A stretch of DNA of 15,929 nucleotides. It comes from Planctomycetota bacterium (GTDB lineage: Bacteria; Planctomycetota; PUPC01; DSUN01). The notes under the pieces are model-generated. The model was not told the origin of the DNA and did no database searches. It was given only the letters and a program-made list of their open reading frames with translations. Each line of letters opens with the position of its first letter. Position 1 is the first letter of the stretch. The stretch covers positions 1 to 15,929 of the forward strand of contig VGYW01000180.1 in assembly GCA_016872875.1 (NCBI GenBank), in the 5' to 3' direction. Position numbers and translations under genes: made by a program. This document shows, in pieces, positions 1 to 6,788 of this stretch.

Positions 1-94
1 GTACCCAATACCACTCATGGGGGCCTATTCTATATGATTACACAACCCCTTGTCAATACTTGACTTACATCGAGTCGAAATCGTGAATACCTAT

Positions 95-328
95 TTAGTT
101 GCCGGAGCCGCCAATCCGGCGGGTGCCGTTGCCATGTTGCGCTGGGGTAGCATTCGGCTGGGACGTCCGGATCGCTCTGCCCAGCGGGGGCAACAGCCTG
201 AAGTGTGGCCGCGAACGGATGCCCACGCGCTCAAGCTGCTGTCGCAGCTCCGCCGCTTGGCGCACGACGCCGGGATCCACCCGCGGGTTGGTCTTCAGAA
301 CGGCTTCCTTTGACAATTCCTGCTTCAC
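95..328 (-). CDS. Small hypothetical protein downstream of the SDH-type protease
   Basis: A 77-residue product starting at GTG. An AAGAAGG ribosome binding site lies about nine bases before the start. The gene begins 30 bp after the protease stop on the same strand, so the two probably share a transcript. The first 50 residues look like a genuine compact alpha-helical protein: SKEAVLK near residues 6-12, then VDPGVVRQAAELRQQLERVG, a likely amphipathic helix, then LLPPLGR. The last 25 residues are low-complexity polar sequence and may be poorly conserved. There is no signal peptide, membrane segment or cysteine motif. I do not recognise a named family and cannot assign a function. Position suggests a partner or co-expressed protein of the protease. 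A reading frame of this length could arise by chance in G+C-rich DNA, so the call rests on the start site, spacing and residue composition. Confidence 0.55.
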   Translation of the reverse strand: MKQELSKEAVLKTNPRVDPGVVRQAAELRQQLERVGIRSRPHFRLLPPLGRAIRTSQPNATPAQHGNGTRRIGGSGN

Positions 329-358
329 CGGTGCGCCTTCTTTCCCTTAGGCGGAAGG

Positions 359-1216
359 TCAGAAGCACTCCCTGGTATGGACGAAAGGGGAGATGTTCTG
401 ACGAAACAGGTAGTCTGTCAGCAGGTCGAAGTAGTGCGCCACGGCCCGCGCCAGTTCCCTGTTCTCGGACAGATCGTCAATCCTCAGATTGATCTCTGCC
501 TTCAGGGTGTCCATGCTTATCCCCCTGCCATGGGAGTGCCATTTCTCGTTGTCGCTCAGCAGTTTGGCGATCTCCTCCGCACGCGACGCCTTCAACTCTG
601 GCGTAACATCGAGCTTGCGGGCCTCTGTCACCTTCCAATCCTTGAACTTGAAAGCTGAAAGCCACTTCTTCAGGAGGTCCACGGACAGGTCTCTGGCTTG
701 CTCGAATTGGTGGAGTTCGGCCAGGTCCAGTTTCTCCAGCAGCGCGTACTCGGCGCTCGTCAACTCCCCTCGTGCAGCCTTTTGGCACAGGCGCTCGAAT
801 TGGTTCAGATAGGAAAGGGCAGGGATCAGCTTGCCGTCTTCCTTTTGGAGTTGAGGATCGATAGGGCCCAGGCAGGAGAAGTAGTCCATGAGAATACGGT
901 CGCCCGACATCACGAACACCGTCCCAGCCGACATGGCGCGATCTGGAACGATGAACACGACCTCGCCGTAGTGATGGCGGATCGTGTTGACCATCCGCTC
1001 CACGACCTCCACGACGCCACCTTCCGTGTAGAGAATGATCGCGAGGGTACGCCGACGGCGCTTCTTCATCTCGATGGCGATACGCACGCGCTGGTCCAAG
1101 CCCGGCACGAGCGGCCCCATGATTGCCATCAGATCGGCGTCCAGGATGGCCTCAATGGCGCTCAAACGCCGCACGAGCTGGTTCTGGACAAGGCGATCAA
1201 GCTGAGGCATGTCCAT
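359..1216 (-). CDS. SDH/SppA-like serine protease family protein (ClpP/crotonase fold)
   Basis: A 285-residue protein resembling the serine dehydrogenase proteinase family (SDH_sah, PF01972), which shares the fold of SppA and ClpP. Residues 57-64 (TLAIILYT) form the first core strand and EGG at 65-67 fits the oxyanion region. EVVFIVP at 85-91 is followed by AMSAGT at 94-99, where Ser96 is the likely nucleophile. LGPIDPQ at 117-123 matches the conserved loop after the nucleophile. The C-terminal half (about 150-285) is charged and helical, as expected for oligomer contacts. There is no signal peptide or obvious membrane helix, so it is probably cytoplasmic or peripheral. Two ATGs six bases apart (1216 and 1210) are possible starts; neither has a strong ribosome binding site. 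The assignment is by motif and the substrate is unknown. Confidence 0.85.
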   Translation of the reverse strand: MDMPQLDRLVQNQLVRRLSAIEAILDADLMAIMGPLVPGLDQRVRIAIEMKKRRRRTLAIILYTEGGVVEVVERMVNTIRHHYGEVVFIVPDRAMSAGTVFVMSGDRILMDYFSCLGPIDPQLQKEDGKLIPALSYLNQFERLCQKAARGELTSAEYALLEKLDLAELHQFEQARDLSVDLLKKWLSAFKFKDWKVTEARKLDVTPELKASRAEEIAKLLSDNEKWHSHGRGISMDTLKAEINLRIDDLSENRELARAVAHYFDLLTDYLFRQNISPFVHTRECF

Positions 1217-1276
1217 GTTCCGACGGCCTGGAGAAGCCGTGCCCCAGAAGCCTCCGCGCTGCCAGTCTCCGACTTG

Positions 1277-1305
1277 ATTCTAGGGCAACGGGCGGAGGAT
1301 GTCAA
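1277..1305 (-). promoter_or_regulatory. Sigma70-type promoter of the SDH-type protease gene
   Basis: On the minus strand TTGACA (1305-1300) is followed by a 17-base spacer and TAGAAT (1282-1277). The -35 is a perfect consensus and the -10 matches five of six positions. Transcription would start near 1270, giving a leader of about 55 bases before the ATG at 1216. It lies in the 132-bp gap after the DUF2148 gene, so protease transcription need not depend on the upstream genes. Confidence 0.75.
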
Positions 1306-1348
1306 GATCGTGTTGGTTCATTGCCTGGACCTCTCTTGGAGCTCCGCT

Positions 1349-1885
1349 CTACTTGCGGTCGAAGAAGGGGCTCTTGCCTGCGGCGGCGAGGGGGATGGCG
1401 AAGGCGATCTTGATGTCGGGGGGGACGATGCCGACGTCGATGGCGGCGCGGCCGAAGGAGAACATGATGCGGTTGTCGGCGTGGTGGGCGGCTGCGACGG
1501 CGGCGGCGGAGCCGAGGGCGATGCCGAGGTCGCCGGCGTTGTAGGCGCAGCGGCCGCCGGCCTTCGCGCACTCCTCGCAGTTGTCGTAGCCGCAGTAGCC
1601 GCAGGAGGGTATTCCGAGCGGGCCGAGGCGTGTGCCGAAGAGGACGACGAGCGGGGCGGCGTCGCACGAGGCCGCGTCGCGTGCGAAGAAGGGGGCGTTG
1701 GCCTCGGTTGCGATCTCGCGCATGCGCGCGGTCGCCTTGTCCTTGTCGGCGCCGCGGATGATGGCGATGTGGAGGTTGTCGAGGCCCCGGGCCTTGGGCG
1801 CGGTGCGGGCGGCGAGGCACATCAGGTCGGCCACGGCCTCGAGTGCGCGAGCCTCGGGGCTGTCGGGGACGGGCGGCGCGGACAT
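1349..1885 (-). CDS. DUF2148 ferredoxin-domain protein
   Basis: A 178-residue protein matching the DUF2148 family (PF09918, proteins with a ferredoxin-like cysteine region). The key feature is a cluster at Cys95, Cys98, Cys103, Cys106 and Cys113 (CX2CX4CX2CX6C) within GIPSCGYCGYDNCEEC, suited to an iron-sulfur cluster. The N-terminal part (17-70) holds alpha/beta sequence including LDNLHIAIIRG. The C-terminal part has AGDLGIALGSA (117-127) and the hydrophobic IKIAFAIPLAAAGKSPFF end typical of the family. The start is ATG 1885 because GAGGAG precedes it at good spacing. An upstream extension through the tandem repeat stays open but would encode only repeat-derived IHPS residues. There is no signal peptide. 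The biochemical role of DUF2148 proteins is not established. It follows the RidA-like gene on the same strand with a 139-bp repeat-filled gap. Confidence 0.85.
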   Translation of the reverse strand: MSAPPVPDSPEARALEAVADLMCLAARTAPKARGLDNLHIAIIRGADKDKATARMREIATEANAPFFARDAASCDAAPLVVLFGTRLGPLGIPSCGYCGYDNCEECAKAGGRCAYNAGDLGIALGSAAAVAAAHHADNRIMFSFGRAAIDVGIVPPDIKIAFAIPLAAAGKSPFFDRK

Positions 1886-1910
1886 GGCTTTCTCCTCAAC
1901 AACGCGGGGG

Positions 1911-1995
1911 ATGAATGGATGAATGGATGAATGGATGAATGGATGAATGGATGGGTGGATGGATGTCAGACAATCATCCATTCATCCACCCATCC
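1911..1995. repeat. 8-bp tandem repeat (ATGAATGG) with an inverted arm
   Basis: Five perfect ATGAATGG units occupy 1911-1950, followed by two degenerate units to 1966. The right part, CATCCATTCATCCACCCATC (1975-1994, plus one C), is the complement of the degenerate end (1949-1965), so this stretch can fold into a stem with a four-base bulge and a loop of about nine bases. It sits between the RidA-like and DUF2148 genes, both leftward. It is too irregular and lacks a T-run, so I do not call it an intrinsic terminator. Confidence 0.9.
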
Positions 1996-2024
1996 AATCA
2001 TCCTCCCTGCTGCGTAGGGTGCTC

Positions 2025-3233
2025 TCAGCCTCTAGGAGCGAAGGCGATGCCTTCGATTTCGACGAGGAGCTCGGGGCGGCAGACGTCTGCGACGGCGAAG
2101 GTGGCGGGGAGCTCGCCGAGGCGTGCGCGGCAGATGGCCCTGACCTTCGCGTAGTCCTCCTGGCGCTTGACGTAGACGCGCGCGAGGACGAGGTCCTTGA
2201 GGGCGGCTCCCGCGGCGGCGGCGCCGTGGGCCTGGAAGTTGCTCCGCGCGATCAGCGCCTCGATGTTGTCGAGGGTCTGATGGGTCTGGGCCTCCACGTC
2301 GCCCACGTGGCGAGTCTCGGAGTCCACGATGCTGGCGGTTCCGGAGACGAGGATGGCGACGGCCTCGGGGCCGAGGATGGCCATGGCCCTGGAGAACTTG
2401 GGGCTCCTCTGTCCGTAGCGTTCGCCGTAGCGGAAGGCGGAGACCTGGAGGGGGTTTTCGAGGGGGAGGAGCCGTATGTCGGTCCGCTCGGTGGCGATTG
2501 CGATGGCGGACATCATGATGTCGCGGTCGCTCGCGCCGATGCCGGTGCTGGCGGGGTAGATGGCGGCGTTCACGCTCGGGGCCAGGTAGGGCTTGAGGAA
2601 GGAGATGTCCTGGTAGAAGTCGCTTCGCGCGCGGTTGAGCTCCTTGTAGCGCTGGGTGTCGCCCTCGGGGCCAACGATGTCGCCGAGGTAGAGCCAGGTG
2701 CGCAGCGTCTGGCTGAAGTCGAAGCCCTTGGAGGCCAGGGCGTCGCGGAGGAGGCCGAAGGCGTTGAGGGCGCGGGGGTGGACCTTGCGGGCGTGGGTCT
2801 TGGGGGTGATGCCGGCGCAGTGTGCCCAGGCGACGCCGCTGTGGCGGAGGACGACGAGGTGCTCGGAGACTCGCTCGATCTCGGCGTGGCCCTTCTTGCG
2901 GCTGACGCCCCAGGCTTCGATTTCGAGGAGCTTGCCGCCGCAGGGGGGCTGGACGATGTAGTCGGTGGCCGGCATCTCGTCGCAGTAGAACTCCTCGATG
3001 ATCTTCTTGCAGTCGGGGATGAGGGCGTGGTCGCGGATGAAGACGTCCTGGCGCACGATGCCGCCGCGCGCGCCCTCCTCGTGCATGACGCGCGCCACCG
3101 CGGTGAGCGCGCCGTAGGCCTGCTCGAAGAAGTCGGCGCCGTCGCGCGGGGCGCCGCTCACGAACAGGTAGCGGACCTGCGTGAGGTCAGCCACGGAGTA
3201 GCCGACGCCTTCGGAGGAGACCTTCCTGATCAT
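2025..3233 (-). CDS. Multi-module RidA/chorismatase-like (FkbO/XanB2-type) protein
   Basis: A 402-residue cytoplasmic-looking protein that reads as three RidA/YjgF-like (PF01042) modules. Module 1 (about 10-110) has YLFVSGAPR and ends in LLEIEAWGV. Module 2 (about 118-215) has AWAHCAGITPK and TLRTWLYLGDI. Module 3 (about 255-400) has ENPLQVSAFRYG, YGQRSPKFSRA, ILVSGTAS, GDVEAQTHQTLDNI and LLVEIEGIAF. Modules 2-3, with ASTGIGA at 228-234, resemble chorismatases (FkbO, Hyg5, XanB2), which convert chorismate to dihydrodiol or hydroxybenzoate products. The Glu in VEIEG (392 or 394) lines up with the catalytic Glu of that family. The extra N-terminal module is not part of the classical enzyme as I know it. 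The start is ATG 3233, with AGGG about nine bases upstream; ATG 3260 is possible but has no ribosome binding site. No aromatic biosynthesis neighbours are present, so chorismate as substrate is a family inference only. Confidence 0.8.
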   Translation of the reverse strand: MIRKVSSEGVGYSVADLTQVRYLFVSGAPRDGADFFEQAYGALTAVARVMHEEGARGGIVRQDVFIRDHALIPDCKKIIEEFYCDEMPATDYIVQPPCGGKLLEIEAWGVSRKKGHAEIERVSEHLVVLRHSGVAWAHCAGITPKTHARKVHPRALNAFGLLRDALASKGFDFSQTLRTWLYLGDIVGPEGDTQRYKELNRARSDFYQDISFLKPYLAPSVNAAIYPASTGIGASDRDIMMSAIAIATERTDIRLLPLENPLQVSAFRYGERYGQRSPKFSRAMAILGPEAVAILVSGTASIVDSETRHVGDVEAQTHQTLDNIEALIARSNFQAHGAAAAGAALKDLVLARVYVKRQEDYAKVRAICRARLGELPATFAVADVCRPELLVEIEGIAFAPRG

Positions 3234-3300
3234 TGGCCGGCCCTGGCTCCTTCTGCCCATCGCATGGCGCACCACAGCACTAGGCCCGTACAACCCCAAC

Positions 3301-3329
3301 AGCATAATCGCGCTTGCATCCCAAGTCAA
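3301..3329 (-). promoter_or_regulatory. Promoter of the RidA-like gene
   Basis: On the minus strand TTGACT (3329-3324), a 17-base spacer and TATGCT (3306-3301). The -35 matches five of six positions and the -10 four of six. Transcription would start near 3294, about 60 bases before the ATG at 3233. It overlaps the predicted rightward promoter at 3314-3341, so the two polymerases would compete for the same DNA. Confidence 0.6.
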
Positions 3330-3341
3330 ATCCAATATGCT
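3314..3341 (+). promoter_or_regulatory. Candidate promoter of the alpha/beta hydrolase gene
   Basis: On the plus strand TTGCAT (3314-3319), a 16-base spacer and TATGCT (3336-3341). Transcription would start near 3348, just three bases before the only in-frame ATG (3351), which would imply a leaderless message if that ATG is used. It overlaps the divergent promoter at 3301-3329. Confidence 0.45.
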
Positions 3342-3350
3342 GCTGGTCAT

Positions 3351-4349
3351 ATGGCCCTCAGTCTTGGCAAGCCTGTGTCACAATCGTCGTCGTTGTCGTC
3401 GTCGTCCTCGTCGTCGAAGGTTGGGGACGGAGAGGGGCAAGAGATTCGACGACGACGACGAGGACGACGACGAGCACGAGAAGATTGCGTTGGCTTGGCG
3501 GCCGTTGTTGTTTGGGCTGTGGCGGCCGGGGCGTGGGCCGCGGAGAAGGGGCAGGCGGTGGAGCCGAAGCAGGCGCCCGAGCCAGGCGTGCAGGTGAGCG
3601 GCCCCGAAGCTCAGGCGGATGGGTGGCTCGTCTATCGCGTGATGTCGCCCCACCAGCGCGGTGAGACCCTCGTGCGGGTGCTGGAGCCGAAGGAGCCGGC
3701 GGCGCCGGAGAAGCGCCGCGTGCTGTTCATCCTGCCCGTGGAGGCGGGCGCGGCCACGCGCTGGGGCGACCCGCTTCGGGCGGCGCGGGCGGCGGGGGTG
3801 GCGGAGCGCTTGGGCCTCGTGGCCGTCCTCCCCACGTTCTCCGCCGTGCCCTGGTACTGCGATCATCCGAGCGAGCCGACCCTGCGGCAGGAGAGCTACG
3901 TGCTGGAGGTGCTCGTGCCGCTGGTGGAGCGGCTCTATCCCCACGGGCCGAAGCGGCGGGCGCTCCTGGGCTTCTCGAAGGGGGGCTGGGGCGCGTTCAG
4001 CCTGCTGCTGCGCCACCCCGATGCCTTCGCCGCGGCCGCAGCGTGGGACGCCCCGATGATGATGGCCCGCCCTGCCTTCGAGATGCCCGCCATCGTGGGC
4101 ACGCAGGAGAACTTCGAGCGGTATCGGATGGAGCGGCTCCTGCGCGAGCGTGCCGAGGCGGTGCGGGGAGCCAAGCGGCTCGGGCTGTTCGGCTACGGCA
4201 ACTTCCGCAGGGACACGCAGGCGGCCCACGCCCTGATGGACGAGTTGCGCATCCCGCACGACTACGCTGACGGCCCGGCGCGCAAGCACCACTGGGAGAG
4301 CGGATGGCTGGAGGAGGCGGCAAGGGCGGTGGGCGAGATGATAAAGTGA
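3351..4349 (+). CDS. Exported alpha/beta hydrolase (esterase-like); start uncertain
   Basis: The secure part runs from about 3495: a hydrophobic signal segment (LAAVVVWAVAAGAWA) with probable cleavage before AEKG, then a hydrolase domain. With numbering from ATG 3351 (332 residues), the nucleophile elbow GFSKGGWGAF places Ser at 209. PMMMARPAF follows, and KHHWESGW at 312-319 supplies the likely catalytic His. RRVLFILPVEAG and LGLVAVLPTF are the core strands before the nucleophile. The arrangement resembles esterase D-like or PET-hydrolase-type single-domain esterases; the substrate is unknown. From ATG 3351 the protein would start with 48 odd residues, poly-Ser then poly-Arg, translated from the inverted trinucleotide repeat at 3384-3474. 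A start at TTG 3495 would give a normal short signal peptide (284 residues, weak ribosome binding site). The gene is certain; its 5' end is not. Confidence 0.8.
   Translation: MALSLGKPVSQSSSLSSSSSSSKVGDGEGQEIRRRRRGRRRAREDCVGLAAVVVWAVAAGAWAAEKGQAVEPKQAPEPGVQVSGPEAQADGWLVYRVMSPHQRGETLVRVLEPKEPAAPEKRRVLFILPVEAGAATRWGDPLRAARAAGVAERLGLVAVLPTFSAVPWYCDHPSEPTLRQESYVLEVLVPLVERLYPHGPKRRALLGFSKGGWGAFSLLLRHPDAFAAAAAWDAPMMMARPAFEMPAIVGTQENFERYRMERLLRERAEAVRGAKRLGLFGYGNFRRDTQAAHALMDELRIPHDYADGPARKHHWESGWLEEAARAVGEMIK
3384..3474. repeat. Inverted trinucleotide repeat, (TCG)n facing (CGA)n
   Basis: The left arm, 3384-3418, is TCG/GTC triplets with one TTG and one TCC interruption. The right arm, 3445-3474, is the complementary CGA/GAC triplets with a matching GGA interruption. 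Arms share at least 20 complementary bases around the TCCTCG interruption and enclose 26 bases. Read in the hydrolase frame they give poly-Ser and poly-Arg. The matching interruption suggests the arms arose as inverted copies of one repeat. Confidence 0.85.
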
Positions 4350-4355
4350 GGCGGA

Positions 4356-4427
4356 GATTCGACTGATTCGATTGATTCGATTGATTCGATTGATTCGATT
4401 GATTCGATTGATTCGACTGATTCGACA
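4356..4427. repeat. 9-bp tandem repeat (GATTCGATT), eight units
   Basis: Eight consecutive 9-base units: GATTCGACT, five perfect GATTCGATT, GATTCGACT and GATTCGACA. They begin seven bases after the hydrolase stop codon. Because nine is a multiple of three the array stays open in all frames and would encode IRLIRL or NQSNQS; I see no reason to think it is translated. The unit contains the TTCGA core also seen in the heptamer arrays at 7025 and 13238. Confidence 0.95.
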
Positions 4428-4474
4428 GGTCAGGCAGGTTTCCTTCGCTTTCGACGCACAAATGCCAGCAAAAA

Positions 4475-4494
4475 GGCCCCGCGAATGCGGGGCC
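4475..4494 (-). terminator. Rho-independent terminator of the cytochrome gene
   Basis: GGCCCCGC (4475-4482), loop GAAT, GCGGGGCC (4487-4494): an 8-bp all G-C stem. On the minus strand the stem is followed by TTTTT, so it terminates leftward transcription from the beta-propeller/cytochrome gene. On the plus strand the following TCTTGCT is a weaker tail. An outer 8-bp repeat, GGTCAGGC (4428-4435) and GCCTGACC (4505-4512), surrounds it. Confidence 0.85.
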
Positions 4495-4518
4495 TCTTGC
4501 TATCGCCTGACCCTTCCT

Positions 4519-4620
4519 CGTTGCGAAGCTCCTGCTTCGCAACGCGGCCTCGCCAGCTCCGCTGGCTCACGGGAAGCAGGAGCTTCCCCTCTCGCGTTCC
4601 CAAGCAGGAGCTTGGGAACG
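4519..4620. repeat. Cluster of four short perfect hairpins
   Basis: Four hairpins in 102 bases: CGTTGCGAAG/CTTCGCAACG (4519-4544, loop CTCCTG), GCCAGC/GCTGGC (4552-4566), GGGAAGC/GCTTCCC (4571-4588, loop AGGA) and CGTTCCCAAGC/GCTTGGGAACG (4595-4620, loop AGGA). Three share the AGCAGGAGCT or AGCTCCTGCT core in either orientation, so they look like diverged copies of one small palindrome. They lie between the ends of two convergent genes. Confidence 0.9.
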
Positions 4621-4641
4621 AGGAGAAGGGGAGAAGCTGGC

Positions 4642-6576
4642 CTATAGCGAGTTCATGTAGGCCACGAGGTCCGCCAGCTCCTCCTTGGTGAGCTTGGTGG
4701 TCACGCCGTGCTTGTCCTCCTTGTTGAACTGCGTGAAGACTTCTTCGAGGGTGGTGGCGCGTCCGTCGTGGAGGTATGGGGCGGTGCGGTAGATTTCGGT
4801 GAGCTTGGGGGTGTAGAAGCGGTTGTCGGGCTTGTCGTAGGGGCCGAGGGTGCCCGTGTCGTAGGCCTTCAGGTCGGTGAAGTAGGGGCCTGAGTGGCAC
4901 TTGTTGCACTGGGCCTTGCCGTCGAAGAGGGCCTTGCCGCGCTCGGCCGCCGGGGAGAGCTTGCCGTCCACCAGAAATGGGTTGGGGTCGGCCTTGAGCG
5001 ACTTGAGGTACTCGTCTACCGCCTTCGCGGTGTCCTCGGGGACGACGGCGAAGAGGATGAACTTGAAGCCTGCGCGGACGGCGACCTCAGCGGTCTGGCG
5101 GACGCCCATCGCCATCACCGGGGCGGTCTGGTGCGAGTAGACGAGGTTGCGGGTCCGCTTGTGGTTGCCCATGCCGTCGTTGAGGAGGTCCCAGCGCAAG
5201 CCGTCCATGCGGGCGTTGTTGGGGTGGCAGGTGGCGCAGCTCTGCCACTTCTGGAAGCAGAGCTCGGCGTCGTGGAAGGCGATCTCGCCCTTGCGGACCA
5301 CGTCGGGCTCGGGCTGCTCGCCGACCGGGATATTCTTGGCCAGGTTGCCGGTCTCGGTGTCGAGCACGCAGAGCGCGCCGCCGAAGTAGGTGGGCACGTA
5401 GAGCTGCTTGCCGTCGGCCGAGAGGCAGAGATTGCGCGGCCCGCGCTCGAAGGGCCTATCGGCCCCGTGGAGGTAGAGGAGCGTGCGCCCGCCCACCGGG
5501 AAGCGGACGATGAGCTCGGCGAAGTACATGGCCATGAGGTCGTTGACGAGCTGGAAGCGGTACTTGGGGTCCTTCTTGACCTCGGCCCAGGGGTTGATGT
5601 TGGCGGAGCCGAGGCTGCGGGCGTAGTTGTCGGGGATCTTGCCGCCAAGCATTTCGACCAGGCGGCCGACGTCAATGCGCGCGACCTCGTGCGCCCCGCT
5701 GAGGGCCACCCAGAGGGTCTTGCCGTCGCCCGTGAGGGCCAGGCCCCAGGGGTCCGCGGCGCCCAGGTCGATGCTGTCGAGCAGCATCGTAGCGTACAGC
5801 TCGTCGGCCGTCAGGTCTATCACCGACAGGGCGTGGGTGTTCATCCACCCGCGCTCGAGCTGGGTGGTGGGCACCTGGAAGCGCGAGACGGTGTGGACGA
5901 CGTAGGCCCACTTGCCGTCGGGGGAGATGGCGACGGAGCGGCAGTTGGTGGAGCCGCCGGGCAGCCTGATGGCGGCGCCGCTCTTGCCCTCCTTGGCGTC
6001 GAAGATGCTGATCGTGGCCGAGGTGGAGCTCTCCGTGGCCGGCCCGTAGGCGAGGTGGTTGGCCACGACCACGCGCGCCTCGTCGGGCGTCACCGCGGCG
6101 TACATCGGCTCGCGGACGCACTTCACGCGGAACTTCTCCGCCATGTCCGCGGTGTCGATCACGGAGACCGTGGAGTCGCCCATGTTGCACACGAAGAGGC
6201 GGTTGGCCTTGGGCGCCAGGGCGAGTCCGGTGGGGCGGAAGCCCACCGTGACCCGCTTCGTCTCCTTGCCGCCGTCCGTGGCGAGGGCGGCCACGGCGTT
6301 GGCCCTCTGAAGCGTCACGAAGAGCGTCTTGCCGTCGGCCGAGAGCGCCATGCAGGCCGGCCCCCCGGCCACCTTCCACTCGGCCGTCTTCTTCCCTGCG
6401 GCGGGGTCAATCACGGCCACGCAGTCCGCCGTGTGGTCAGTGACGTAGACCGCCTTGCCGTCTGACGACGGCAGGGCGGCGAAGGGCGAGCGATAGGTCC
6501 CCGCCCACGCCCCCGCGCACAGGCCGACCAGCAGCGACCAAACCACAAGACGGGCAAGCCTTCGACCCAAACCCAT
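4642..6576 (-). CDS. Exported beta-propeller / dihaem cytochrome c peroxidase-like fusion protein
   Basis: A 644-residue protein. Residues 1-25 form a signal peptide (RR, then VVWSLLVGLCAGAWA). Residues 28-420 are YVTN-type beta-propeller repeats with recurring LSADGKTLFV and SVIDT motifs, for example at 78-88, 138-142, 218-225 and 386-393. Residues 425-644 are a cytochrome c domain with two haem sites, CATCH (447-451) and CNKCH (557-561). TAPYLHDGRATTLEEVF (598-614) is the signature of the cytochrome c peroxidase/MauG family. It would act in the periplasm in electron transfer or oxidation; the substrate cannot be read from sequence. An AGGAG site eight bases before ATG 6576 fixes the start. 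It stands alone, convergent with the hydrolase gene and ending at the terminator 4475-4494. A weak TTGCTT-N17-TATTTG lies upstream. Confidence 0.9.
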   Translation of the reverse strand: MGLGRRLARLVVWSLLVGLCAGAWAGTYRSPFAALPSSDGKAVYVTDHTADCVAVIDPAAGKKTAEWKVAGGPACMALSADGKTLFVTLQRANAVAALATDGGKETKRVTVGFRPTGLALAPKANRLFVCNMGDSTVSVIDTADMAEKFRVKCVREPMYAAVTPDEARVVVANHLAYGPATESSTSATISIFDAKEGKSGAAIRLPGGSTNCRSVAISPDGKWAYVVHTVSRFQVPTTQLERGWMNTHALSVIDLTADELYATMLLDSIDLGAADPWGLALTGDGKTLWVALSGAHEVARIDVGRLVEMLGGKIPDNYARSLGSANINPWAEVKKDPKYRFQLVNDLMAMYFAELIVRFPVGGRTLLYLHGADRPFERGPRNLCLSADGKQLYVPTYFGGALCVLDTETGNLAKNIPVGEQPEPDVVRKGEIAFHDAELCFQKWQSCATCHPNNARMDGLRWDLLNDGMGNHKRTRNLVYSHQTAPVMAMGVRQTAEVAVRAGFKFILFAVVPEDTAKAVDEYLKSLKADPNPFLVDGKLSPAAERGKALFDGKAQCNKCHSGPYFTDLKAYDTGTLGPYDKPDNRFYTPKLTEIYRTAPYLHDGRATTLEEVFTQFNKEDKHGVTTKLTKEELADLVAYMNSL

Positions 6577-6675
6577 GGCACCATCTCCTGTTGAAGTAAG
6601 CGCGGCCCGACCATTCCAGGCGCCATACACAAATAGCGGAAACGGAGAATTAAAGCAAGTCGCGCTCCCATCTTG

Positions 6676-6779
6676 CTGCGATTCAGACGTAAGCACGCTC
6701 GGGGTTCCACTGTCCCCGACCCCAGCAAGCCGCCCCGGGCAGAGAGGCTGCCGGCTCGCGTCTTACGTCTGAATCGCAG
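6676..6779. mobile_element. 104-bp MITE-like element with 18-bp inverted ends and 9-bp target duplication
   Basis: The left end CTGCGATTCAGACGTAAG (6676-6693) and right end CTTACGTCTGAATCGCAG (6762-6779) are perfect inverted repeats. Outside them CCCATCTTG occurs as a direct repeat at 6667-6675 and 6780-6788, the pattern expected of a target duplication. The 68-bp core has no reading frame of note and contains smaller hairpins (TCGGGG/CCCCGA). It sits about 100 bp upstream of the leftward cytochrome gene. No transposase is in the window, so any mobility would depend on one elsewhere. Confidence 0.8.
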
Positions 6780-6788
6780 CCCATCTTG

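Noticed and set aside
50..313. Rightward small open frame at the left edge
   Set aside because: It begins at TTG without a ribosome binding site and is antisense to the better supported 77-residue leftward ORF.
1947..3350. Long rightward open frame antisense to the RidA-like gene, joined to the hydrolase frame
   Set aside because: The protein is Gly/Val/Glu/Ala-rich with no motif, mirrors the third-position G/C bias of the real leftward gene, and starts inside the tandem repeat.
4894..6465. 523-codon rightward open frame across the cytochrome gene
   Set aside because: The leftward strand has two CXXCH haem motifs, a signal peptide and a ribosome binding site. The rightward frame is low-complexity Val/Glu/Gly sequence.
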